A stretch of DNA of 64,000 nt from Chthonomonas sp. UBA2017 (GTDB lineage: Bacteria; Armatimonadota; Fimbriimonadia; Fimbriimonadales; Fimbriimonadaceae). Under the pieces are notes generated by a model. That model saw nothing but the letters and a program-made list of their open reading frames with translations, was not told the DNA's origin and made no database searches. Location of the stretch: NCBI GenBank assembly GCA_002335425.1, contig DDCB01000019.1:1-64000 (forward strand), read 5' to 3'. How positions within the stretch are numbered: the first letter of the stretch is position 1; the number at the start of each line of letters is the position of its first letter. Position numbers and translations under genes: made by a program. Positions 17,455 to 26,200 of the stretch are shown one piece after another.

Positions 17455-17736
17455 GGGTTGAAAGCTTATCCTTGAGTGATGGCCGCGGGCTGCATTTTGG
17501 GGGATGTCGTAGGCATTTGCCTGGGGCAAGCCGCTGGCTCTTCGGCGCTCAGCTTTGAAGTCGACATCCCCCCATTCGACAAAGTCGCATCCGGTGGCTT
17601 GGGTGAGTTTTCCCAGGATTCGCTGGCCAGGTTTTATAGCGAATTTCCGAAAAGAATCTGGGACGCATTCGTCTCTTGCGAAGCGTTGTTGCAGAAGCTT
17701 CGGGGTCGCTGAATTGTGTTTTTCAATCCTACTCAG

Positions 17737-17771
17737 TCCCCCTCATGATCCCTTTGGGCTAATGAGGGGGA
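17737..17771. repeat. Hairpin with CCCCCTCAT arms
   Basis: TCCCCCTCAT and ATGAGGGGGA pair perfectly over 10 bases, with an inner CCC-TTT-GGG stem. It lies 74 bp beyond the 3' end of the minus-strand protease gene and could act as its terminator. Confidence 0.5.
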
Positions 17772-17844
17772 TTGCAATGGACCGTGCTTGTGGCGACGCT
17801 GCAATTGAACTCTAGAAATTTGTCCTACAGAGGATCATAAAGCT

Positions 17845-18663
17845 CTAGGCCACTTCCGAAATCGACCTGTGCACGATTTCAAGTATTGACTCCATTGCAA
17901 TGACAAAAAGTTTTGATGGATAGCGATTCTCGATTGTCCACTGAGAGGACTGACATCCGAAGAGAAAGTACCGTGCGCCTATCCGCCCAACAATTGGTCC
18001 ACCACTCATACCCCTAACACCAGAGTCAAACTGATCCCTTTCCCAGAGTGGATTGAACTCAATCTTTGGGAGCTTACTTCCGTCGTTGATTGGAGCCAAA
18101 GGAAGCCTTCGAGCTTCGCATGTCAAGGTATTTCCCGTTAGTTGTTGCAGCGTTTTGGGCAGGCCGACCAACAATATCTCGACGTCTAGGTCATGTCTTA
18201 GCTCGGTAACATCTGCTTCATCAATGTGCCAGTGTTCACGATTGAACGGTTCATAGTGATGCTGCATTAAATAGCAAACAACAGCGTCTGGAATCTTCAT
18301 GAGCAAGACGTCTGTATTGGGCACTGAGAAAGATTGCAGATTTTCAATTGTTGTGAATTGTATCTGGGAGTCCGTGATAGCTATCTTGAGCGGAGCCTGA
18401 AAGTTGACCGGAATTGGTTTGCCAGACGTACCAGGAGAGAGTGCAAACAAGGCTCGCTCGGCGAATCTAAGAATGACATCTATGGGTTCCAGACAGTGGG
18501 CGGCCGTGACCCAAAGCCATTCATCAGAAACGTCGACGACAAAGCCGGTCAAAACTAGCGGAGGAGTACCGTCCATGCTCGCGTCATGATCGACTATCAG
18601 GTTGACGAGCTTTCTTTCGGCCCAATCTGCAAACGATAAGTGATCAGTTGCAACCTTGTTCAT
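17845..18663 (-). CDS. Cytosolic trypsin-like serine protease
   Basis: The product is 272 aa with no signal peptide or membrane segment. A chymotrypsin-fold peptidase is indicated by WVTAAHC (His56), VPNTDVLLMKI (Asp118) and RGMSGGPIVG (Ser220), in the right order and spacing for a complete catalytic triad. Bacterial relatives are usually exported; a soluble intracellular trypsin-like domain is often found in conflict or signalling systems, but there is no sensor domain or partner here that proves this. The gene is clearly AT-richer than its neighbours, uses less biased codons, and is next to a four-helix-bundle gene, which suggests horizontal acquisition. Confidence 0.75.
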   Translation of the reverse strand: MNKVATDHLSFADWAERKLVNLIVDHDASMDGTPPLVLTGFVVDVSDEWLWVTAAHCLEPIDVILRFAERALFALSPGTSGKPIPVNFQAPLKIAITDSQIQFTTIENLQSFSVPNTDVLLMKIPDAVVCYLMQHHYEPFNREHWHIDEADVTELRHDLDVEILLVGLPKTLQQLTGNTLTCEARRLPLAPINDGSKLPKIEFNPLWERDQFDSGVRGMSGGPIVGRIGARYFLFGCQSSQWTIENRYPSKLFVIAMESILEIVHRSISEVA

Positions 18664-18779
18664 ATGCGTTCATTTATCTTTGTGCCTTCATAGCATACTC
18701 TATTCGTTAAGGCGCGATTCCGATGTTGGAAGCCTATGAGTTTCATGCCACCATGGGACAGGATTGCGGGCGAGAGAGT

Positions 18780-19358
18780 TCAAGATGGCTTCTCATCAGT
18801 CTTAGCACGGGCGTGTTTGCGGGCGGTGTAGAGTCGCTCGGTAAAACCGCCGTTTTCTAGGAAGTCGGATTCGAGGCGCTTGATCAGTTTGTCCAGCAGG
18901 TAGTTCGTCTGGTGAATGAGGCAGATCATTGTGTTTGATGCGTTAATCGGGCCCTTCGTTTCGATGTAAGATTGATAGGTCTTATAGGACCGATTCGTCC
19001 TATAGGCGAGGCGACGAATGAAGATAGCCTTTTCGTGATCTTTGGTCCAAGGTTCTTCGCCCGAGAGCCTCAAGAAGTCTCGGTAGTCTTCAAGAAGCTC
19101 GGCGAGACTGGCGCGGGCAATTCCGATCAGCTTCAGCTCGATCTTCTTAGAAGTTCCAGATGCAACGCTGCCTTCGGCGATGTTCTGTTTGCCGCTCCTT
19201 GCGGCTTGAACCATTTGGTCCACGGTTCGGGATTTCCGGTCCAGATACAGGCCTGTAAAGGCGCACGTCCCGTCGAAGACGAGCTCGGCCATTTTATATG
19301 CTGCAAGATCAGCATATCCTCCGTGAGGAGGGAGAAGGTTGTTGTCCTCCGGACCCAT
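18780..19358 (-). CDS. Four-helix-bundle suffix domain protein (23S IVS-related)
   Basis: The product is 192 aa from the ATG at 19358. An in-frame TTG at 19421 would add 21 residues encoded by a nonamer repeat. The segment NLLPPHGGYADLAAYKMAEL then SRTVDQMVQAARSGKQNIAEG, ELKLIGIARASLAELLEDY and FLRL is the pattern of the TIGR04258-type four-helix-bundle family, related to proteins encoded by 23S rRNA intervening sequences and to the DGR accessory Avd. Between helices lies a tripeptide repeat (YRT-NRS-YKT-YQS) encoded by 9-bp repeats. No reverse transcriptase or rRNA is nearby. Function unknown; probably mobile or recently gained. Confidence 0.75.
   Translation of the reverse strand: MGPEDNNLLPPHGGYADLAAYKMAELVFDGTCAFTGLYLDRKSRTVDQMVQAARSGKQNIAEGSVASGTSKKIELKLIGIARASLAELLEDYRDFLRLSGEEPWTKDHEKAIFIRRLAYRTNRSYKTYQSYIETKGPINASNTMICLIHQTNYLLDKLIKRLESDFLENGGFTERLYTARKHARAKTDEKPS
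18969..19004 (-). repeat. In-gene array of four degenerate nonamers
   Basis: On the minus strand: TATAGGACG, AATCGGTCC, TATAAGACC, TATCAATCT. Consensus WATARGWCC. The array keeps the frame and encodes a [YN]-[RKQ]-[TS] repeat. Confidence 0.75.
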
Positions 19359-19385
19359 CGGGTCGAGATTACCAGAGACGAACAC

Positions 19386-19419
19386 AATAGGTCCTATAGG
19401 TCGAATAAGACCAATAAGC
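19386..19419 (+). repeat. Upstream inverted array of the same nonamers
   Basis: On the plus strand: AATAGGTCC, TATAGGTCG, AATAAGACC and a partial AATAAG. This is the same WATARGWCC unit as at 18969-19004 but in the opposite orientation, located just upstream of the four-helix gene start. Confidence 0.7.
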
Positions 19420-19507
19420 AATGCTGTACTTTAGAAGTCCATGTCGCAAGTGCCACGGCCTTCGATGAATGGTTTGGCGGGTTGACTTGAAAAAGGCTGG
19501 GGGAAAG

Positions 19508-19550
19508 CCCCCTCTCCCTCCCGGCACGGTCATCCGGCAAGGAGAGGGGG
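19508..19550. terminator. C-rich hairpin after groEL
   Basis: CCCCCTCTCC and GGAGAGGGGG arms, with an inner CCGG pairing, begin 7 bp beyond the groEL stop. It is the probable end of the groESL transcript; no T-tract follows. Confidence 0.55.
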
Positions 19551-19557
19551 TTCAGAC

Positions 19558-21186
19558 TCAGAAGTCCATGTCGCCCATGCCGCCGCCGGGCATTTGGGGC
19601 ATGGCTTTCTTGGGCTCGGGCTTTTCGACCACGAGGGCTTCGGTCGTCAGGACGAGGCCCGCGATCGACGCCGCGTTCTGAATGGTCGAGCGCGTGACCT
19701 TGGCCGGATCGACGATGCCCGCCTTGACGAGGTCAACAATCTCGCCATTCACTGCGTTCAGGCCGAATCCGGCCTTGGCTTCGCGGACCTTTTCGACGAT
19801 GACGCTGCCTTCGAGACCAGCGTTCTCAGCGATCGTGCGAAGCGGCTCTTCGAGCGCGCGGCGAACGATGTTGAGTCCGGTCAGCTCATCGCCTTCGAGC
19901 TTTGCGCCTTCGAGCGCTTTGGCCGCAGCGAGCAGCGTGATTCCGCCACCCGGCACGATGCCTTCTTCGACGGCGGCTCGGGTGGCCGAGAGCGCGTCTT
20001 CGTAGCGGTGCTTCTTCTCCTTCAGCTCGGTCTCGGTCGAGGCACCGACCTTGATGACGGCGACGCCGCCGCTGAGCTTCGCGAGTCGCTCTTGCAGCTT
20101 TTCGCGGTCATAGTTGCTGTCGGTCTTTTCGATTTGCGCCTTGATCGTGCTGATTCGGCCCATGACGTCAGCCTTGGAGCCCGCGCCTTCGATGATCGTG
20201 GTCTCTTCTTTGGTGATCACGACCTTCTTGGCGGTGCCGAGCATGTCGACGGTGACGTTCTCCAGCTTGGTGCCGAGGTCTTCGCTGATGAATCGGCCCT
20301 TGGTCAGGATCGCGATGTCTTCGAGCATGGCCTTGCGTCGGTCGCCAAAGCCTGGGGCCTTGACGGCGGCGATCTGGAGCACGCCACGAATCTTGTTCAG
20401 AACGACCGTGGCCAAAGCGTCGGCTTCAAGGTCTTCGGCGATGATCAAGATCGGTCGTCGAGCGGCGGCGGCCTTTTCGAGGAACGGCAAGAAGTCTTGG
20501 GCGCTGCTGATCTTCTTTTCGTGGATCAGGATCAGCGGGTTTTCGAGGACGGCTTCCATTCGCTCGGGGTCGGTGACGAAGTACGGGCTGATGTAGCCTC
20601 GGTCGAACTGCATGCCTTCGACGACTTCGAGGTTGGTTTCGCGGCCCTTGGATTCTTCGACGGTGATGACGCCGTCTTTGCCGACCTTCTCCATCGCTTG
20701 GGCGACGAGCTTGCCGATTTCGGCGTCGTTGCCGCTGATCGTCGCCACGAACTGAACTTGCTCGCTGTCCTTGATCGGCTTGGCGATCTTCTTGATCTCA
20801 GCGATCACGAGGTCGACGGCCTTGTCGATGCCGCGCTTAACGGCGATCGGGTTTCCGCCGGCGGCGACGAACCTCAGACCTTCGTTGACGATGGCTTGGG
20901 CGAGGACGGTTGCGGTGGTGGTTCCGTCGCCGGCGACGTCATTGGTCTTGCTGGCGACTTCTTTGCAGAGCTGCGCGCCCATGTTCTCGTACGGATCTTC
21001 GAGCTCGATCTCTTTGGCGACGGTGACGCCGTCCTTGGTGATGGTGGGGCTGCCCCACTTCTTGTCGAGGACGACGTTGCGTCCTTTGGGGCCGAGCGTG
21101 ACCTTGACGGCTTCGGCGACTTTGTTGACGCCTCGCTCCAGGGCGCGACGTGCGTTCTCATCGTACAGTAGATTTTTTGCTGGCAT
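19558..21186 (-). CDS. groEL: Chaperonin GroEL
   Basis: The product is 542 aa, the normal length. GroEL forms the double heptameric ring that folds proteins with GroES. The sequence is standard: MPAKNLLYDENARRALERGV, LGPKGRNVVLDKKWGSPTITKDGVTVAKE (in part), AGDGTTTATVLAQAI with the ATP-binding Asp, EGIVPGGG, and the flexible C-terminal tail MPQMPGGGMGDMDF. It lies 85 bp downstream of groES. It is regulated with groES by the CIRCE element upstream. Confidence 0.98.
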   Translation of the reverse strand: MPAKNLLYDENARRALERGVNKVAEAVKVTLGPKGRNVVLDKKWGSPTITKDGVTVAKEIELEDPYENMGAQLCKEVASKTNDVAGDGTTTATVLAQAIVNEGLRFVAAGGNPIAVKRGIDKAVDLVIAEIKKIAKPIKDSEQVQFVATISGNDAEIGKLVAQAMEKVGKDGVITVEESKGRETNLEVVEGMQFDRGYISPYFVTDPERMEAVLENPLILIHEKKISSAQDFLPFLEKAAAARRPILIIAEDLEADALATVVLNKIRGVLQIAAVKAPGFGDRRKAMLEDIAILTKGRFISEDLGTKLENVTVDMLGTAKKVVITKEETTIIEGAGSKADVMGRISTIKAQIEKTDSNYDREKLQERLAKLSGGVAVIKVGASTETELKEKKHRYEDALSATRAAVEEGIVPGGGITLLAAAKALEGAKLEGDELTGLNIVRRALEEPLRTIAENAGLEGSVIVEKVREAKAGFGLNAVNGEIVDLVKAGIVDPAKVTRSTIQNAASIAGLVLTTEALVVEKPEPKKAMPQMPGGGMGDMDF

Positions 21187-21271
21187 TGGTTTGTTTCCTG
21201 AGTTGTTGTTGTTGGGATCGGTGGGTTAGTTGAGTTCGGTGGGGTCGGTGGGCTCATCCGAACTCCCGAAC

Positions 21272-21562
21272 TTAATTCACAATCGCGTAGACTTGGTCTT
21301 CGTCGAGGATGGTGTAGTCCTGACCGCCGACGTTGACTTCGTTCCCGCCGTACTTGCTGAAGAGAACTCGGTCGCCGACCTTCACCGAGAGCTGATTTCG
21401 CTCACCGTTGTCGAGGACTCGGCCCGTGCCGACCGCGACGACTTTGCCCTCTTGCGGCTTCTTCTTGGCGGCGTCGGGCAGATAGATGCCGCTGGCTGTC
21501 TTTTCGTCAGCTTCGACGACTTGAACGACGACCTTGTCGCCGAGTGGTTTGATGTTGACCAT
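21272..21562 (-). CDS. groES: Co-chaperonin GroES
   Basis: The product is 96 aa, the usual length. GroES caps the GroEL ring. Visible are NIKPLGDKVVVQVVEADEKTASGI (in part), LPDAAKKKPQEGKVVAVGTG and VGDRVLFSKYGGNEV, the conserved mobile loop and roof segments. It is first in the groES-groEL operon, with AGGAGG about 14 bp upstream of the ATG, and the CIRCE at 21606-21632 in the leader. Confidence 0.98.
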   Translation of the reverse strand: MVNIKPLGDKVVVQVVEADEKTASGIYLPDAAKKKPQEGKVVAVGTGRVLDNGERNQLSVKVGDRVLFSKYGGNEVNVGGQDYTILDEDQVYAIVN

Positions 21563-21605
21563 CGTTTCTGAGTTTTCCTCCTGAGTGTTGAGGGGCGTGC
21601 CTACC

Positions 21606-21632
21606 TTAGCAGTCTGCGCCCCGGTCTGCTAA
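21606..21632. promoter_or_regulatory. CIRCE operator (HrcA site) of groESL
   Basis: TTAGCAGTC, nine bases, GTCTGCTAA. The known CIRCE is TTAGCACTC-N9-GAGTGCTAA; both the 9-9-9 geometry and the TTAGCA/TGCTAA ends match, with a C-to-G change in each arm. It begins directly after the -10 hexamer, the normal position for HrcA repression. hrcA itself is not in the window. Confidence 0.9.
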
Positions 21633-21661
21633 ATTTTACCTTCGGCAGGCGTCCTCGTCAA
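21633..21661 (-). promoter_or_regulatory. Sigma-70-type promoter of groESL
   Basis: On the minus strand TTGACG, a 17-bp spacer and TAAAAT, followed immediately by CIRCE. This is a near-consensus housekeeping promoter. Confidence 0.85.
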
Positions 21662-21698
21662 CGGGTTTTGGCAGAATGGGCCGCGAAGTGCTAATTCG

Positions 21699-21829
21699 CC
21701 GCTCGGCCCGGAGGCCACTCCCCATGTTGGGTCCCCGGACGCCCTTTGGGGGCGTCCGCCCAACATGCCGCCTCCGAGCGGCGTCGCCGGCTGGACGATC
21801 CAGCCCCAGGGCTCTGCCCGACAACCCTG
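21699..21829. other. Non-coding stretch with three consecutive hairpins, possible structured RNA
   Basis: A long imperfect hairpin spans 21699-21781: outer arms CCGCTCGG/CCGAGCGG, middle arms CATGTTGGG/CCCAACATG, inner arms GGACGCC/GGCGTCC. It is followed by GGCTGGA-CGA-TCCAGCC (21789-21805) and CAGGG/CCCTG (21807-21829). No credible open frame covers it. It could be a small RNA gene, a relic of a mobile palindromic element, or transcript-end structure. The remaining bases to 22147 hold nothing recognisable apart from several C5 runs. Confidence 0.45.
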
Positions 21830-22147
21830 CCGCCTGCGAGCGGTTGAGCCCTGAATGGACAATGGGTTTAGAACTGAGGTCTAGGCACCTGACATACGGC
21901 CTGGCTCTTGTGGCCTGGTGGGCTCTTACTGGTGTTGGTGGACCCTAGGTTCTTTCAGGAGCGAACTGCGGGACGCTGTGAGCGGCGCGGCGGGGAAGTC
22001 CGATCCCCCGAACCCCCGGACCCCAGATTTCTCTCCCCGGCTCTGGGCCATTGATCGAAGGGGGCATGCCTGAGCCCCAAAACACCCAGTCGTAGTTCAA
22101 TCTGCCGCCTTATCCCTGCCCGAGGACCTTGGACGGACCTGGGTTCG

Positions 22148-23062
22148 TTACCTAGGCGAACCCACGGTCAACTGAAGGCGGCCCATAGCTTGAAACGCAG
22201 TCACCCGAAAGCCAGATTCGCCCATCAACTCGCGCTCACCGCGCGAATTCACGAAGTATGTGGGAAACCGCTTGGTTGCAAGATATCCCGACTTGGGCTT
22301 CACTTCGGTCATCGAACCGCGAGCAACCGTTTCAAATGATCCAGGGGCGAAACCGACTTGATGCAGCGCATCCGCGAGCGCAGGAGCCCCGGGGAACATC
22401 ACATTGATTGAAATCTGCTCAGATCCCGGTCGCTGATCCTGAAGCCATTCGACGACGAGCGCAGGCGTTGTATCTGGCAAGAAGTCAGTCGGAATCCGCT
22501 GATCTCGGCTGATGGTCGCCGTCCCAAAATTTGAATCGAAACCACTGACTGAGGCGAAAACAGAATCATTCGCAGCAAGGTCTTGCTTCCACTGATGGTA
22601 TTGCAGGATTTCGTTCCCGCCTCGGCCGTGTCCAGACTGCTTTTGCAAGGGGCTGGTGCCTGGGGCGAATCCGGCGGCTTTCCATTCCTTCAGACTCCAA
22701 CTTGCTCGCATCGGAGCTGTAAGCACCAACGCGATGATCCGATTGCCCTCGGTGATCGTTTTCGTAATGCGCGGTTGATTCGCGGGAAGGGTGTTTGGCT
22801 GGCTGTAGAAAATCTGGGATCGGAATGCACTTCCGCTCCCACCCCACTTGGCGGCGGTTGTCTTTTCGGCGATGGCATGGAGGTCGATCTTTGCCGTCGG
22901 TTCTGCGGCGCTGATCCAGCCGCTGTAATCGGCTGCGCCTGTGAGCGGGGCGAGCTTTTCTGGATCGAGTTTCATCCAGTCGGCGACTGATGACTGCGCG
23001 TGACCCGCTTCGATCAAGAGCATTGCCGAGAGCGCGGCAAAAAATCCTGTGACTGTTCTCAT
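22148..23062 (-). CDS. Secreted protein of unknown function
   Basis: The product is 304 aa from the ATG at 23062, preceded by GGGAG at 8 bp. A signal peptide covers about 1-23 (MRTVTGFFAALSAMLLIEA, cleavage near GHAQ). The mature part has no recognised domain; it is rich in beta-type segments such as ITKTITEGNRIIALVLTAP and a C-terminal FRVTAFQAMGRLQLTVG. No lipobox. It is flanked by rpoC upstream and the structured stretch downstream. Function unknown. Confidence 0.7.
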   Translation of the reverse strand: MRTVTGFFAALSAMLLIEAGHAQSSVADWMKLDPEKLAPLTGAADYSGWISAAEPTAKIDLHAIAEKTTAAKWGGSGSAFRSQIFYSQPNTLPANQPRITKTITEGNRIIALVLTAPMRASWSLKEWKAAGFAPGTSPLQKQSGHGRGGNEILQYHQWKQDLAANDSVFASVSGFDSNFGTATISRDQRIPTDFLPDTTPALVVEWLQDQRPGSEQISINVMFPGAPALADALHQVGFAPGSFETVARGSMTEVKPKSGYLATKRFPTYFVNSRGERELMGESGFRVTAFQAMGRLQLTVGSPR

Positions 23063-23226
23063 GGTGATCTCCCGTCCCCGGAGGCCATTCTTCTTCGTCA
23101 AGAGGCCAAAGGGTTGAATCAGTGGGACTTTACCACAACAAAAGTGCGGGCCGGATGACGTCCATTGGAAAGACGGCGCCTGCTATGGTGGGCGTGCGCC
23201 TGCAAAGGCGCTGATTCGTCGGAACT

Positions 23227-23267
23227 CCATCCCCCTCCCCTTCGAAAAGAAGGGAAGAGGGGGATGG
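23227..23267. terminator. C-rich hairpin after rpoC
   Basis: CCATCCCCCTCCCCTTC and GAAGGGAAGAGGGGGATGG pair over about 17 bases with a single-base asymmetry, starting 13 bp after the rpoC stop. Probable transcript end; same word family as at 16013 and 19508. Confidence 0.6.
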
Positions 23268-23279
23268 AAAGACGAGCGA

Positions 23280-26200
23280 CTAGCCTTCGGACTCGCCGCC
23301 TTCGTCAATCGCGGCCATTTCAGCCAGCGAGGGGAAGTCGAGGCCCTCGAATTCATCTTCGAGTTCCAACTCGTCCGCTTCGACCAAGGCCGAGAGTGAA
23401 TGCTGGCTCCATTGCGGGGCCGAGCGATCCACGTCGATCTGGACGTCGCGATACTGCCGAACGCCGGTCCCGGCCGGGATGAGCCGTCCGATGATGACGT
23501 TCTCTTTGAGACCTGCCAGTCCATCTTGTTTTCCGCGAACCGCCGCATCGGTGAGGACGCGGGTGGTCTTTTGGAACGATGCTGCCGACAAGAACGAGTC
23601 CGTCGCAAGCGAGGCTTCGGTGATGCCGAGCAGAATCCAAGTTGCGTTCGCCTCCTTCGGATCGCGCTCGACCGGTTCGCCCGTAATCGGATCGATGTAG
23701 CTAATCTTCTTACCGGCGTCGATGAGCTGTCGGACCTTTTCGTTTTCGCGTTGGAATCGGAATCGGTCGACGATCTGACCGGGCAAGAACGGCGTGTCAC
23801 CCGGTTCTTTGACCTGGCGCTTGCGCAACATTTGCCGGACGACGACTTCCACGTGCTTGTCGTTGATGTCGACGCCTTGGGCCTTATAGACGGCTTGCAG
23901 GTTCGTGACGAAGTAGTCGTAGACCGCGTTTGCTCCGGCGAGTTCCAGCACCTCGTGCGGATCGCGCGGACCGACGGTAAGCGGGTCGCCCTTGATGACC
24001 TTGGAGCCCTTGCTCACCGGCAGTTTGCCGATGGGTGGAACGAGGATCGGATAGAAGACCACGACCTTTTCGACTTCGGCCTTTCGAAGGGCTTGGACGT
24101 TGGGCGCAGTGAGCTTTTGGCCGATCAATCGCTCTAGGGCTGGATCGTACTGATCATGCGTTTTGCCGTCGGCATCGGTCGTCGAGCCTCCGACTTTCCA
24201 GTGCGGCTGCTTGTCGGCGATGTAGGCATCCCGGATGGGCCCGGTCAGAGGCACCTCGGCCTCCACCAAAACCCATCGGCCATAGCTGGATTCTTGGATG
24301 TCGATGACCGTTCCGCTCACCGGACAGATGATCGCTTTTCCTCGCGGTTGGCGCCGGGCTTCGAAGATCTCTTCGACCCGGACGATGCCGCTCGATTCAC
24401 CCGTCCAAGTATAGAAGAAGGTCTTTCGGCTTCGATCCCAGAGCTTTTGCGACTCCTTGTCGACTCGCTCCAGCGCCTTTTGCGCGGCCTTGGTGACCTT
24501 GACCGGCTTCTTCTTGGCCTCGTCTTCGGGCGTTGCCGCGCCGCGGGCGAAGATCGACCGCACCGCCGACTCTTGGCTTTCGATGAGCTTGGTCGGATCG
24601 AAGTCCTTCAGGTCGGTGTTGGTCGCCGAACCAAAGTCCTCCAAGAACTGCTTGATGAATTTTCCGGTCTTGTACTGGTTGGTTCGGGCGATGGTTGCCG
24701 AACCCGCCACGCCGCCGGTGTGGAACGTTCGCATCGTGAGCTGCGTTCCAGGTTCGCCGATCGACTGGGCGCCGATGATTCCGACCGCGACCCCGACTTC
24801 GACGGTTTTGCCCGTCGAGAGGTCCACGCCATAGCACTTGGCGCAGATGCCTTGTTCGAGTTCGCAAGTCAGTGGGCTACGAACGCGCATTCCGAGAAGG
24901 CCTCGTTCGGTGACCTCAAAACCAAACCCCTCATATTGAGAGTTCATCTTGGTGCGATCTTCTTCGCTCAGATCTTCCACGGATTGGAAGAACTTGGTTT
25001 CGATCTGGCCGATGCGATGAGCTTGGTCCGGCTTGATTAGAGCGTCCATTTCGACGATGACTTCGCCAGTTTCTGGATCGCTGACTGTTGCGAGTGCGAC
25101 CCGACCGTGCAGACGGTCAGCCAGCACTTCGATGGTCTCGCCCTCTTCGATGATCCGGTGCGCAAGTACCCCTTCGGTGGTGCCGCAATCCTGTCGCTTG
25201 ATGATGACGTCTTGGGCGACGTCAACCAATCGGCGAGTGAGATAGCCAGCGTCCGCAGTTCGAAGCGCCGTGTCGGCCAAGCCCTTTCGGGCGCCGTGCG
25301 TGGTCACGAAGTACTCAAGCATGCTCAGTCCCTTGTGGAACGAGCTCTTGACCGGCAGCTCATAAATAACCTCGTTGAACTGGTTAAACATGAGGCCGCG
25401 CATTCCGCTGAGCTGGGCGAGCTGCTTGACTGAGCCCCGAGCTCCGCTCACGGTGATGATCGAGAGCGGGTTGAACTGCTTCATGCCTGTGGTCAGCTCT
25501 TTTCCGATCCGGTCATAGGTGTCGGTCCAGAGCTCGATGAGGCTGCGCTGCATCTCGTTAAAGTTGAGCAGACCCCGTCGGTACTGCATGCTGATACGGT
25601 CCGACTTCGACTCGGCGTCGTTCAAGATCTCGTCGCGCCGTTTGGGCGGGTCCATATCGGTCATGGCGATACTCAGGCCGTACTTAGTGGCCCAAGTGAA
25701 TCCCATGTCCTTCATGTCGTCGAGCAGTTTGATCGTGGCCTCGCCGCCGGTGAGCTTGTGGCAGTCCAAGATCGTCTCCGAGATCGCTTTCTTGGTGAGC
25801 TCGGTCTTGAGATACTTGTCGCTGTAGCGCATGGGGTACGGCAAGCAGCTGTTGAAGATCAGCTGGCCGGGCGTGGCTGCTCGAAGAACGAACTCCCACT
25901 CTTGTGGCAAGGCGACGAGCTCGCGAGTCTCTTCGCCCTCTTCATCGACCTGGGTCTCGTAGCGATATTCGATTCCGGTTTTCGGGTCGCGCCAGTCGAT
26001 CTCCGAGTTGTCGCGGAAGATCGGGCGATGGATGCGAACCTTAACCAAGTCATTGATCGCAAAAGCAGGCGCGAGGCCCGGATTGCGAAGCAAGAACAAG
26101 ACTTCATCGGGGCTGCCGAAGATCATCGGGGCAGGGTTCTTTTCTGGATCGCGTTGATGGGCCTCTTCTTGTGCATTCAGCGCGTCGCGGCTCGCATGGC

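Larger units (their letters stand above)
17270..17844. other. 575-bp stretch without a convincing gene
   Basis: It holds two hairpins of the C-rich family (17424-17454 and 17737-17771) and an open plus-strand frame of 78 codons at 17476-17712. That frame has no ribosome-binding site, no recognisable domain and an atypical composition, so I do not call it. The composition begins to become AT-richer here. Confidence 0.5.

Noticed and set aside
17476..17712. 78-codon plus-strand open frame between the dockerin-tagged gene and the protease
   Set aside because: No ribosome-binding site, no motif, start with tandem GTG-ATG in a hairpin-rich region; insufficient support.
18969..19419. Diversity-generating retroelement around the four-helix (Avd-like) protein
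   Set aside because: No reverse transcriptase and no template/variable repeat pair are in the window; the nonamers are short arrays.
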